DNA from: an uncultured Oscillospiraceae bacterium
GTDB lineage: Bacteria > Bacillota > Clostridia > Oscillospirales > Ruminococcaceae
DNA: 5,305 bases
Direction of reading: 5' to 3'
Assembly: GCA_900543295.1 (NCBI GenBank)
Contig: UQQY01000148.1
Coordinates: 1 to 5,305, forward strand
Shown here piece after piece: positions 1 to 4,892 of this stretch; positions within the stretch are counted from its first letter, which is position 1, and the number at the start of each line of letters is the position of its first letter. The notes under the pieces are model-generated. The model saw only the letters and a list, made by a program, of their open reading frames with translations, did not search any database and was not told where the DNA came from. The position numbers and the translations under genes are program-made.

Positions 1-49
1 GAATTTGTCGGAACCCCGACCAGAGAGGGCTATGTTTTCGCCGGATGGA
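1..49 (+). repeat. Exact 49-bp direct repeat, copy 1
   Basis: These 49 bases are identical to 289-337, exactly 288 bp (96 codons) downstream and in the same frame. They encode the conserved strand-turn segment of the beta-repeat (EFVGTPTREGYVFAGW plus the first base of the next codon). The match begins at the window edge, so the true repeat may extend further upstream. Synonymous positions are identical too, which points to recent duplication or gene conversion between repeats. Confidence 0.9.
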
Positions 50-546
50 ACGCGGAGGTTACCGATACCAGAGAGATCCGCATCTTTGCCGGACGAAATT
101 CGAAGGCTGCTGAGACCGTGACGGGCAATGCAACCTATACCGCCGTCTGGAAAGAGGACCGGAACAACAACGGTATTCCAGATGAGGACGAGGACAAATA
201 TACTGTTACTTATACGGACGGCGTTGACGGCGAAGAAATCTTCCCCGATCAGGTTTATACTGACCTCCTTTTCGGCGACGCTATACCGGAATTTGTCGGA
301 ACCCCGACCAGAGAGGGCTATGTTTTCGCCGGATGGAGTCCGGAAGTTGCTGAAACCGTAACAGGTGATGTGAACTATGTTCCCGTCTGGGAAAAGGTTT
401 CTTCTGAAAATCCAGAAAGGCCAACTGATCCTGAAACACCTGTCACTCCTCCGGACACCGGAGACAGCTCTATGCTTTGGATTCCGGTTGTTTTGCTCAC
501 AGCAGGGCTCGCTTTCACGGCTCTTTTCAAAAAGAAATCCATCTAA
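1..546 (+). CDS. C-terminal part of a wall-anchored surface protein with InlB-type beta-repeats (5' end outside window)
   Basis: The reading frame is open from base 1, so this is the last 181 residues of a larger protein. It shows the end of one beta-repeat (1-150), an acidic linker rich in Asp and Asn (157-195), a complete second repeat (about 196-408), a Pro/Thr/Glu-rich stalk (about 409-450), the motif PPDTG (448-462), a hydrophobic helix (about 472-531) and a KKKS tail. The repeats, with REGYVFAGW and a final VW, match the Listeria-Bacteroides/InlB B-repeat family found in secreted adhesin-like proteins. The C-terminal order of motif, helix and positive tail is that of a sortase substrate, with PPDTG in place of LPXTG. 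The protein should therefore be exported and linked to peptidoglycan. The linker resembles calcium-binding thrombospondin type 3 motifs. The first repeat carries an internal partial duplication (13-108). Ligand and function are unknown, and the N-terminal domains lie outside the window. Confidence 0.88.
   Translation, partial: EFVGTPTREGYVFAGWNAEVTDTREIRIFAGRNSKAAETVTGNATYTAVWKEDRNNNGIPDEDEDKYTVTYTDGVDGEEIFPDQVYTDLLFGDAIPEFVGTPTREGYVFAGWSPEVAETVTGDVNYVPVWEKVSSENPERPTDPETPVTPPDTGDSSMLWIPVVLLTAGLAFTALFKKKSI
13..108 (+). repeat. Degenerate 48-bp tandem duplication inside a beta-repeat
   Basis: Bases 13-60 and 61-108 are two in-frame 16-codon units lying back to back. By hand alignment 31 of 48 bases match. 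The second unit keeps TREx(3)FAG but has lost the glycine, the aromatic residue and the tryptophan seen in the first (GYV becomes IRI, GW becomes GR). After 108 the sequence rejoins the normal repeat (AETVTG). The neighbouring repeat at 289-402 lacks the extra unit, so its basic period would be about 80 residues instead of 96. Confidence 0.75.
289..337 (+). repeat. Exact 49-bp direct repeat, copy 2
   Basis: This is the second copy of the segment at 1-49, inside the last complete beta-repeat of the surface protein. Identity ends at base 338, where the encoded residue changes from Asn to Ser. The sequence beyond it diverges in codon choice and in protein sequence. Confidence 0.9.
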
Positions 547-553
547 ATTAGGG

Positions 554-584
554 CCGAATGCCGGAAGGCGTGACCGGTATTCGG
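554..584 (+). other. Stem-loop in the 3' region of the surface-protein gene
   Basis: Bases 554-564 pair with 574-584 to give 11 base pairs, including one G-U, around a 9-nt loop. The stem starts 7 nt after the stop codon and is not followed by a T-run, so it is not a classical terminator. It could protect the mRNA 3' end or assist the stronger terminator just downstream. Confidence 0.55.
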
Positions 585-593
585 TATAAAGCC

Positions 594-637
594 AGAAGGA
601 ACACCCCCGTCTCGTTCGAGACGGGGGTGTTCCTTCT
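594..637. terminator. Strong bidirectional intrinsic terminator between convergent genes
   Basis: A perfect inverted repeat of 21 bases per arm (594-614 and 617-637) flanks only 2 nt. As RNA it would form about 20 base pairs closed by a GUUC loop. The GC-rich core is CACCCCCGTCTCG. The outer part is purine-rich on the left and pyrimidine-rich on the right (TTCCTTCT), so the inner stem has a U-rich tract following it in both directions. It lies 48 nt after the surface-protein stop and 39 nt after the degV stop, so it should end both convergent transcripts. Confidence 0.85.
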
Positions 638-675
638 ATTCTGTTAAAGGCTGCGATTTTGGCTGCCGTATCATC

Positions 676-1527
676 TTATCTTTTCCTGCGGACAAATAAG
701 ACGCCCAGCGTTCCCTCGCCGCAGTGATTGGTAATCGTACAGCCCGCCGTTGTCTCCAAAATTTCATCAAACTGCATGCTTTCCCGCACGGCGCGATATG
801 CCGCGTCAATGCAGTCCTTATCGCACTTTGTGTGCGTAATAAAGATCCGGTTTGTCAAAATATCGTCGCGTCCGGAAAGCTTGTCGCGTATATAGCTCGC
901 CATACATTTGTTGTATACGCCGCGGTATTTCTTTCCCACAATCATTTTTCCGTCCTCGACCAGAATACACGGCCGCAGCTTTAACACATTTGCGCCGAGT
1001 GCCGCCACGCCGGAACAGCGTCCGCCCTTATGCAGATAGGTCAGCGTATTGATGATAAAGCTTGCCTCAACACGGCCGGTTTCCTCTTTGACGGCCTCAA
1101 CAATCTCTTCTGCGCTCTTTCCAGCGGCAGCCATATCGCATGCGTCCAGGACCAGAAGCGCCGTTCCGGTCGAAAGATTGCGCGAATCGATCGGATAAAC
1201 GTTTCCAACCTCCTGTGCGGCGATGCAGGCGTTTTGGTATGCGCTCGAAAATTCCGCGCTGATGTTAAAATGAATCACCGCATCGTGCGACTCCCTCTGC
1301 TTTTTGAAAAAATCGATGTAGTCCTGCACAGAGGGCGCCGCTGTTTTGGGAACGGTTTTGGTCTGTGCAAAATAGGAGTAAATATCCTCCGGCGCTACGG
1401 ACACACCGTCCTGAAACGACTTGTCGCCCATATTGATATAAAGCGGAACGGTCTCAACCTGATACTTTGCAAGCATCTCTGGGGAAAGGTCAATCGTACT
1501 GTCGCCGGTAATCTTAATTTGTGCCAT
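676..1527 (-). CDS. DegV family fatty-acid-binding protein
   Basis: This 283-residue protein has the length and motif order of the DegV/FakB family, which binds a fatty acid in a pocket between two domains. In FakA/FakB systems the bound acid is presented to a kinase. Visible motifs are the N-terminal GDSTIDLS (8-15), KTAAPS (61-66), NISAEFSSAYQNA (88-100), DSRNLSTGTALLV (114-126), TLTYLHKGGRCSG (161-173), KLRPCILVEDGK (183-194) and the C-terminal NHCGEGTLGVLF (267-278). By position, Thr62, Ser90 and His268 are the likely head-group contacts. The usual SSGLSGTYQ reads ISAEFSSAYQ here. The ATG at 1527 is preceded by GAGAGG at 10 nt spacing and by its own promoter (1561-1589). No FakA-like kinase is in the window, so the partner is unknown. 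Genomes of this group often carry several degV paralogues, so no specific symbol is given. Confidence 0.93.
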   Translation of the reverse strand: MAQIKITGDSTIDLSPEMLAKYQVETVPLYINMGDKSFQDGVSVAPEDIYSYFAQTKTVPKTAAPSVQDYIDFFKKQRESHDAVIHFNISAEFSSAYQNACIAAQEVGNVYPIDSRNLSTGTALLVLDACDMAAAGKSAEEIVEAVKEETGRVEASFIINTLTYLHKGGRCSGVAALGANVLKLRPCILVEDGKMIVGKKYRGVYNKCMASYIRDKLSGRDDILTNRIFITHTKCDKDCIDAAYRAVRESMQFDEILETTAGCTITNHCGEGTLGVLFVRRKR

Positions 1528-1537
1528 AAAGCGGATT

Positions 1538-1543
1538 CCTCTC
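1538..1543 (-). promoter_or_regulatory. Ribosome-binding site of degV
   Basis: On the minus strand GAGAGG lies 10 nt before the ATG at 1527. It supports that start, and no other in-frame start lies near a comparable site. Confidence 0.7.
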
Positions 1544-1560
1544 TTTGTTCTTTTATTCTC

Positions 1561-1589
1561 ATGCTATCACAACGCCCGCCTTTTTTCAA
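1561..1589 (-). promoter_or_regulatory. Sigma-70/SigA-type promoter of degV with extended -10
   Basis: On the minus strand TTGAAA (1584-1589) is followed after exactly 17 bp by TAGCAT (1561-1566), preceded by TG one base earlier (TGATAGCAT, an extended -10). The -35 box matches the consensus at 5 of 6 bases and the -10 at 4 of 6. The predicted transcript starts near 1554, about 27 nt before the ATG. degV can therefore be expressed separately from the upstream genes. Confidence 0.6.
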
Positions 1590-1590
1590 C

Positions 1591-1617
1591 AAAAATCTGT
1601 TGCTTTTGCAAAAACAG
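1591..1617 (-). terminator. Possible weak terminator after the HdeD-like gene
   Basis: On the minus strand, starting 2 nt after the stop codon, CTG and TTGC pair with GCAA and CAG around an AAAA loop, with a 3-nt bulge of T in the left arm. The run ATTTTT follows. The stem is short and AT-rich, so termination would be partial. The degV -35 box begins immediately downstream, which fits a transcription-unit boundary here. Confidence 0.4.
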
Positions 1618-1619
1618 TT

Positions 1620-2963
1620 TCAGCCCTCCGCATCCGTTTTTTCTGCAAGCCGGTACCGCGCAATATCCTTAACGTGATAAACGTTTCGGGAAATCACAAT
1701 GCTGTCCTGCTTTAAAAACTCAGATTCCAGATAGTCGTAAAGCGTCCCCGGCGATACCATTCCGTTCAAACTTAAAATATCTGTGCCTGCCCCGCCGATA
1801 ATACTGTCAACAAGCAGCACGCAGTTGGTGCTCATAACAAAATACCGTTTGAATCGGCCGCGCTTGAATTTATAAAACCGCGCGCCGGTTTCGTTGCACA
1901 GACGGCTTGCAAAATCGGGATATGCTTTAGCGTCCGCGGCAGGGTTCTGCCGCCGCGCCGTCTGAAGCGGCGGATCCCACGCAATCAGACGTTCCTTTAT
2001 TTCGCTCACTGCTGTATGTACCGCTGCACGCTGCTCTTCCGACAAGCGCAGACCGAATGAAAAGAGCGTCGTTCCATTGTTTTCCAGACAGTACGGAATG
2101 TACGAAGCACGGTCGGCAACCAGCAAAACGCCGTCTCCCGTTCCAATCGGCGTGGAGGACGCCTCGTCATAGTTGCCATAGGCGATCAGCTCGCCTTCAA
2201 AACAAATATCGCAATGTCCAATGACGCAGAAACCGTCGCACGAGACATGGATAAAGATCTCCAGATCCGGTTCTGCTTCCTCCTTTTTATCCGCAAGACC
2301 GCTAAACTCTTCGGGCTCGCTGTCCGTTATCGTCAGGTAGCTGTTGAGCTTTATCAAAACCGTATGCGGAACAAACGCCGCCAGAAAAATCGGCAGTGAA
2401 ATGCGGATATGGCGCTTTGCCCGGTTCTTCGTCCGATCAGGAATGGAGCTTCTGACAAAGTCCGCAATATATGTACTGCCCAGCAGGATGCAGTAAATCC
2501 CGATCACGACAAGCACCGCGCTCAAATAGTAAAACGGCGAAAACAAAAGGATCAGGCCAAACGCCCAATAGGTGATGCACGGCAGCAAAACCGGAAGCAA
2601 ATGCTCCGTTTTTTCCCGAATGATAATTACAGTATCCACCGTTTTAACGCAGGCGTTCAGCAACAGATACAGCGCAAACAGCTCCGGTATGAGAAAGCGC
2701 GGCAAAACAGGCAGACAGAACATCACAATGCCGATCACTATCCCCAAAAGCGCGCCTGCAATCCGGCGCTTCACACGCGGTTTTTGAAGCAGTACGGCAA
2801 CCAGCCGCGCTCCTGAGCCGAGTACAACGACTGCCGCCGCCAGATAAAACGTCGCTGTTAAAAAGCCGCGGCGCAGCACAAGCAGCAAAATCCCCGCGGC
2901 AAGCGTTATCACACCGGCCATAAGGCGGTTCGCCATCTTGGCGGCGCGGATGTCCTTTTTCAT
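1620..2963 (-). CDS. HdeD/DUF308-like polytopic membrane protein with a C-terminal putative permuted papain-like domain
   Basis: This protein of 447 residues has two parts (numbering from the TTG one codon upstream, so subtract 1). Residues 1-207 hold seven likely membrane helices, near 14-31, 36-60, 69-87, 91-107, 122-143, 147-170 and 188-206. Their short repeated hairpins resemble the HdeD/DUF308 family. Basic residues cluster at the N-terminus, at 62-68, 117-119 and 172-188, which places the N-terminus inside and residues 208-448 outside. The soluble part contains HVSCDGFCVIGHCDICFEGE (240-259), a YGNYD motif (263-267), a hydrophobic strand at 280-283, FYKF (364-367) and STNCVLLVDSIIGG (379-392). 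A His preceding a later Asn-Cys resembles circularly permuted NlpC/P60, LRAT or DUF4105 folds, with His251 and Cys382 as candidate catalytic residues. That assignment is inference. The start is ATG 2963, 7 nt after GGGGTGA's GGGG; a TTG at 2966 is possible but too close. The gene lies 105 nt after nif3 and 31 nt before the degV promoter. Confidence 0.8.
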   Translation of the reverse strand: MKKDIRAAKMANRLMAGVITLAAGILLLVLRRGFLTATFYLAAAVVVLGSGARLVAVLLQKPRVKRRIAGALLGIVIGIVMFCLPVLPRFLIPELFALYLLLNACVKTVDTVIIIREKTEHLLPVLLPCITYWAFGLILLFSPFYYLSAVLVVIGIYCILLGSTYIADFVRSSIPDRTKNRAKRHIRISLPIFLAAFVPHTVLIKLNSYLTITDSEPEEFSGLADKKEEAEPDLEIFIHVSCDGFCVIGHCDICFEGELIAYGNYDEASSTPIGTGDGVLLVADRASYIPYCLENNGTTLFSFGLRLSEEQRAAVHTAVSEIKERLIAWDPPLQTARRQNPAADAKAYPDFASRLCNETGARFYKFKRGRFKRYFVMSTNCVLLVDSIIGGAGTDILSLNGMVSPGTLYDYLESEFLKQDSIVISRNVYHVKDIARYRLAEKTDAEG

Positions 2964-2967
2964 CAAA

Positions 2968-2974
2968 TCACCCC
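2968..2974 (-). promoter_or_regulatory. Ribosome-binding site deciding the start of the HdeD-like gene
   Basis: GGGGTGA on the minus strand matches most of the anti-16S complement GGAGGTGA. Its guanine core is 7 nt from ATG 2963 but only 4 nt from the TTG at 2966. The ATG is therefore the better start. Confidence 0.65.
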
Positions 2975-2978
2975 GCTT

Positions 2979-3010
2979 AAAAATAACCGAAGCAGCTCAA
3001 AACCTGCTTC
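2979..3010 (-). terminator. Terminator-like hairpin between nif3 and the HdeD-like gene
   Basis: On the minus strand GAAGCAG (3004-3010) pairs perfectly with CTGCTTC (2989-2995) across an 8-nt loop, and is followed by GGTTATTTTTAA. The 7-bp stem with a T-rich tail could end or attenuate transcripts from nif3. It lies directly before the ribosome-binding site of the next gene. A second small hairpin of 6 bp (3035-3051) sits nearer the nif3 stop. I saw no convincing promoter in the 2964-3067 gap. Confidence 0.42.
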
Positions 3011-3067
3011 ACGCCCGCATATTCCAAAGACGATACGATCATTCAGATCGTTTTGATTACCGAGCAA

Positions 3068-3829
3068 TCAAAGCGCCGATACCTCCGTACTTCCGCAAAT
3101 AAGAATTTCCTTCTCAGGAAATTGCTGTGAAAGGCGCGCAAGCAAATCCGGCAGCACAACCGCTTCTGTAGCATAGTGTCCCGCTGTATAAACGGAAAGC
3201 GGCAAAGCCTGCGCCGCCATCCATTCATGATGGCGCAGCTCTCCCGTCAGATAGGTGTCCGCACCGCAGAGAGCAGCCGCCTGCAAGTAATCGCCGCCCG
3301 CGCCGCCGATGACCGCCACCGTGCGCACCGGACCATGCTCCGTAAACGCAATATCGCTGTGCAGGCCGAGCCTTTCGCGCACATAGCCTGCAAAAACAGC
3401 AGGTTCCATTTTCTCCGGAAGCTCGCCGATTCTGCCGAGGCCGTCCCCATTTTCAAACGGGCGGATATTTTGCAGACACAGCGCCGCAGAAAGCGCATCG
3501 TTTACACCGCCTTCTGCAAGGTCAAGATTGGTATGGGCGGAAATCACGCTGATATTCTCCCGTGCAAGCTGCCAGACAAGGCTTTCCGCCGTCACATTCC
3601 GAATCGCACCGAAAATAACCGGATGATGTGTAACGATTAGCTGCGCGTCATGCTCCCTTGCAAAGCGAACGACCGCTTCGGTTACATCCAGTGCAAGCAC
3701 GCAGGTATGTACCTGCTGAGAAAAATCTCCGACCAGCAGCCCGCTGTTATCCCAGGAAAGCTGGGTGGAAAACGGCGCCAGCTCGTCTAAACAGCGGTAA
3801 AAATCCAAAACCGTATTCTGTATGGTCAT
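3068..3829 (-). CDS. Nif3-like dinuclear metal centre hexameric protein (YbgI/YqfO family)
   Basis: This 253-residue protein is a member of the Nif3/YbgI family, cytosolic toroidal hexamers that hold two metal ions per subunit. Some members are annotated as GTP cyclohydrolase I type 2, but the physiological reaction is not settled. The metal-binding residues are all visible: His68 and His69 in VTHHP (66-70), Asp103 in AHTNLD (98-103), and His218 and Glu222 in GHYATE (217-222). Other family signatures are SWDNSGLLVG (25-34) and TGELRHHE (195-202). The length matches the short form (E. coli YbgI) and lacks the inserted PII-like domain found in longer Firmicutes forms such as B. subtilis YqfO. 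The ATG overlaps the trmK stop by 4 nt (ATGA), so the two genes are translationally coupled. This is the common Firmicutes trmK-nif3 order. Confidence 0.95.
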   Translation of the reverse strand: MTIQNTVLDFYRCLDELAPFSTQLSWDNSGLLVGDFSQQVHTCVLALDVTEAVVRFAREHDAQLIVTHHPVIFGAIRNVTAESLVWQLARENISVISAHTNLDLAEGGVNDALSAALCLQNIRPFENGDGLGRIGELPEKMEPAVFAGYVRERLGLHSDIAFTEHGPVRTVAVIGGAGGDYLQAAALCGADTYLTGELRHHEWMAAQALPLSVYTAGHYATEAVVLPDLLARLSQQFPEKEILICGSTEVSAL

Positions 3830-4521
3830 ATAAACGTCTCCTTCTCTGCATATGCGGCAATTTGGCGGGAAAGCGCATCATACCGCGCCGCCTCCTCTGG
3901 TCTGCCGCCGGACGCAAGTCCCGCCGCAATGCGGGAAAGCCGGTGGCTCTCATGCAGCAGCCACTGCGCGGCTTCCTTTTCCGGCGCCTGCGGCATTTTT
4001 CCGACAAGCGCAAACAGATCGTCGATCTCCCGCCGTTCTCCGGTATAGGCGCAGTGCAAAACGGTATAAAGATGCCCGCGATCCGCCGCCGGACGTTCCG
4101 TCAGAATGGCAAAGCCCGCGCCGCACAGGAAACGCCGCAAATATGAAACCTGCGTCATAGGCTGCAATATCAGGCGGCGCTGCTTTTCTTTTGCATATGG
4201 GCATTCCGATATAATTTTTGCAATCAGCTCGCCGCCCATGCCGCAAACAATAATGTCCTCCGCCTCTTCCGCCGGAACAGCCGAAAGCCCGTCGCTTAAA
4301 CGAAGCCGGAGCCGTCCGTCTGTCCCGTACTTCCGCGCGGTCTGCGCGGCGGCTGAAAGAGGCTTTTTGTTGATGTCGCACGCTGTCACACGATCCGTTA
4401 TCCCGTTTAGAAGCAGCCATACCGCAAGCAGGCCGTGATCTGTCCCAACGTCGCATACCGCGCTGCCCTTGCGTACAAAAGAAGCCGCAGCATGAAGCCG
4501 GGCATCCAGTAAAAAACCCAT
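3826..4521 (-). CDS. trmK: tRNA (adenine(22)-N1)-methyltransferase TrmK
   Basis: This 231-residue protein is a class I SAM-dependent methyltransferase that would make m1A22 in tRNA. The SAM-binding loop is VCDVGTDHG (22-30). The acidic end of strand 2 is in ACDI (47-50). LSDGL (76-80) and the family-specific IVCGMGGELI (91-100) follow, then LILQPMTQ (117-124) and GFAILTE (136-142). The C-terminal 70 residues are helical and charged, as in TrmK, where they form a coiled-coil. The start is ATG 4521, 5 nt after AGGGGAGG. An adjacent ATG at 4524 is also possible, but a TTG at 4542 is unlikely because it falls in the tail of the preceding terminator and the ribosome-binding site would lie inside the gene. 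It overlaps nif3 by 4 nt. Confidence 0.94.
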   Translation of the reverse strand: MGFLLDARLHAAASFVRKGSAVCDVGTDHGLLAVWLLLNGITDRVTACDINKKPLSAAAQTARKYGTDGRLRLRLSDGLSAVPAEEAEDIIVCGMGGELIAKIISECPYAKEKQRRLILQPMTQVSYLRRFLCGAGFAILTERPAADRGHLYTVLHCAYTGERREIDDLFALVGKMPQAPEKEAAQWLLHESHRLSRIAAGLASGGRPEEAARYDALSRQIAAYAEKETFI

Positions 4522-4526
4522 CATAG

Positions 4527-4534
4527 CCTCCCCT
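4527..4534 (-). promoter_or_regulatory. Ribosome-binding site deciding the trmK start
   Basis: AGGGGAGG on the minus strand ends 5 nt before ATG 4521 and 2 nt before ATG 4524. The spacing favours 4521. The site excludes the longer reading from TTG 4542. Confidence 0.75.
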
Positions 4535-4539
4535 TGGAA

Positions 4540-4574
4540 CAAAGAAAAGCCCGGACACTTTTAAATGACCGGGC
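4540..4574 (-). terminator. Intrinsic terminator after the DUF1858 gene, directly before trmK
   Basis: On the minus strand GCCCGG (4569-4574) pairs with CCGGGC (4549-4554). After one T-T mismatch there are four further inner pairs including a G-U, and the stem is followed by TTTTCTTTG. This is a typical intrinsic terminator, 20 nt after the DUF1858 stop. Its tail ends about 5 nt from the trmK ribosome-binding site, leaving no room for a promoter between them. Confidence 0.75.
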
Positions 4575-4594
4575 GTTCTCTCAAAACTGAATTC

Positions 4595-4795
4595 TTATTT
4601 GCCTGCAACATGCGCATTCAGCTTTTTCACCAGTTCGTCTGCATCGACGCCGTGTACCTCGCAGGCCTCCTCAATGGACTCGCCTCTTGCGGACGGGCAT
4701 CCGAGGCAGTGCATCCCCATATCGAAGAAGAACGAAGCAGTGGTCGGGTCAGCATCCAGTACGTCGCCGATGATAGAGGTTTTTTCGATGGTCAT
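4595..4795 (-). CDS. DUF1858 family protein (hybrid-cluster-protein-associated redox disulfide domain)
   Basis: This 66-residue protein is a complete single DUF1858 domain. The signature is GMHCLGCPSARGESIEEACEVHGVD (27-51), written in parts: GMHCLGCP with the Cys30-x-x-Cys33 pair, then ESIEEACEVHGVD. The N-terminal TSIIGDVLDADP and C-terminal DELVKKLN also fit the family. Such proteins are often encoded near or fused to hybrid cluster proteins and other redox enzymes in anaerobes and are thought to use a reversible disulfide, but no biochemical role is firmly established. No hybrid cluster protein gene is in this window. The start ATG 4795 is 7 nt after GGAG; an in-frame ATG at 4801 is only 1 nt from it and is disfavoured. 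A further upstream reading to 4849 would pass through the ribosome-binding site and leader hairpin, so it is rejected. Confidence 0.9.
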   Translation of the reverse strand: MTIEKTSIIGDVLDADPTTASFFFDMGMHCLGCPSARGESIEEACEVHGVDADELVKKLNAHVAGK

Positions 4796-4802
4796 GGTCA
4801 TT

Positions 4803-4808
4803 CTCCTT
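4803..4808 (-). promoter_or_regulatory. Ribosome-binding site of the DUF1858 gene
   Basis: AAGGAG on the minus strand leaves 7 nt to ATG 4795 but only 1 nt to ATG 4801. The shorter protein, which begins at the conserved domain edge, is therefore preferred. Confidence 0.75.
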
Positions 4809-4834
4809 TTCACATTCCGGTTTCTTAACACTGT

Positions 4835-4857
4835 ACAGCCGTAAATCATACGGCTGT
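4835..4857 (-). other. Leader stem-loop near the 5' end of the DUF1858 mRNA
   Basis: A perfect 9-bp inverted repeat (4835-4843 with 4849-4857, arm ACAGCCGTA) encloses a 5-nt loop. It sits just after the predicted transcription start, so the mRNA would begin almost directly with this hairpin, about 26 nt before the ribosome-binding site. It could stabilise the 5' end, or as DNA serve as an operator for a dimeric repressor. There is no T-run after it, so it is not a terminator. Confidence 0.55.
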
Positions 4858-4863
4858 GGTGTT

Positions 4864-4892
4864 ATTTTATCACGCTTCTTCAAAAAATGCAA
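4864..4892 (-). promoter_or_regulatory. Promoter of the DUF1858 gene with extended -10
   Basis: On the minus strand TAAAAT (4864-4869, 5 of 6 to the consensus) is preceded by TG and one base (TGATAAAAT). A weak -35 TTGCAT (4887-4892) lies exactly 17 bp upstream. The predicted start is near 4857, at the edge of the leader hairpin. TATGAT inside the hairpin (4845-4850) is an alternative -10 but lacks a -35. Confidence 0.55.

Noticed and set aside
1030..1677. Open frame of 215 codons on the plus strand
   Set aside because: It lies entirely opposite degV and the 3' end of the HdeD-like gene, has no recognisable motif or ribosome-binding site, and is the kind of antisense opening expected in GC-moderate coding DNA.
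3176..4146. Two plus-strand open frames of 154 and 162 codons
   Set aside because: They are antisense to nif3 and trmK, rich in Arg and Ala as antisense shadows usually are, and match no family. The minus-strand genes have clear motifs.
3950..4558. Minus-strand frame of 202 codons overlapping trmK
   Set aside because: It is a second frame of the same strand with Arg/Gly/Ala bias. TrmK motifs lie in the other frame.
4796..4849. N-terminal extension of the DUF1858 protein
   Set aside because: The extension would include the Shine-Dalgarno site and the leader hairpin, and family members begin near the shorter start.
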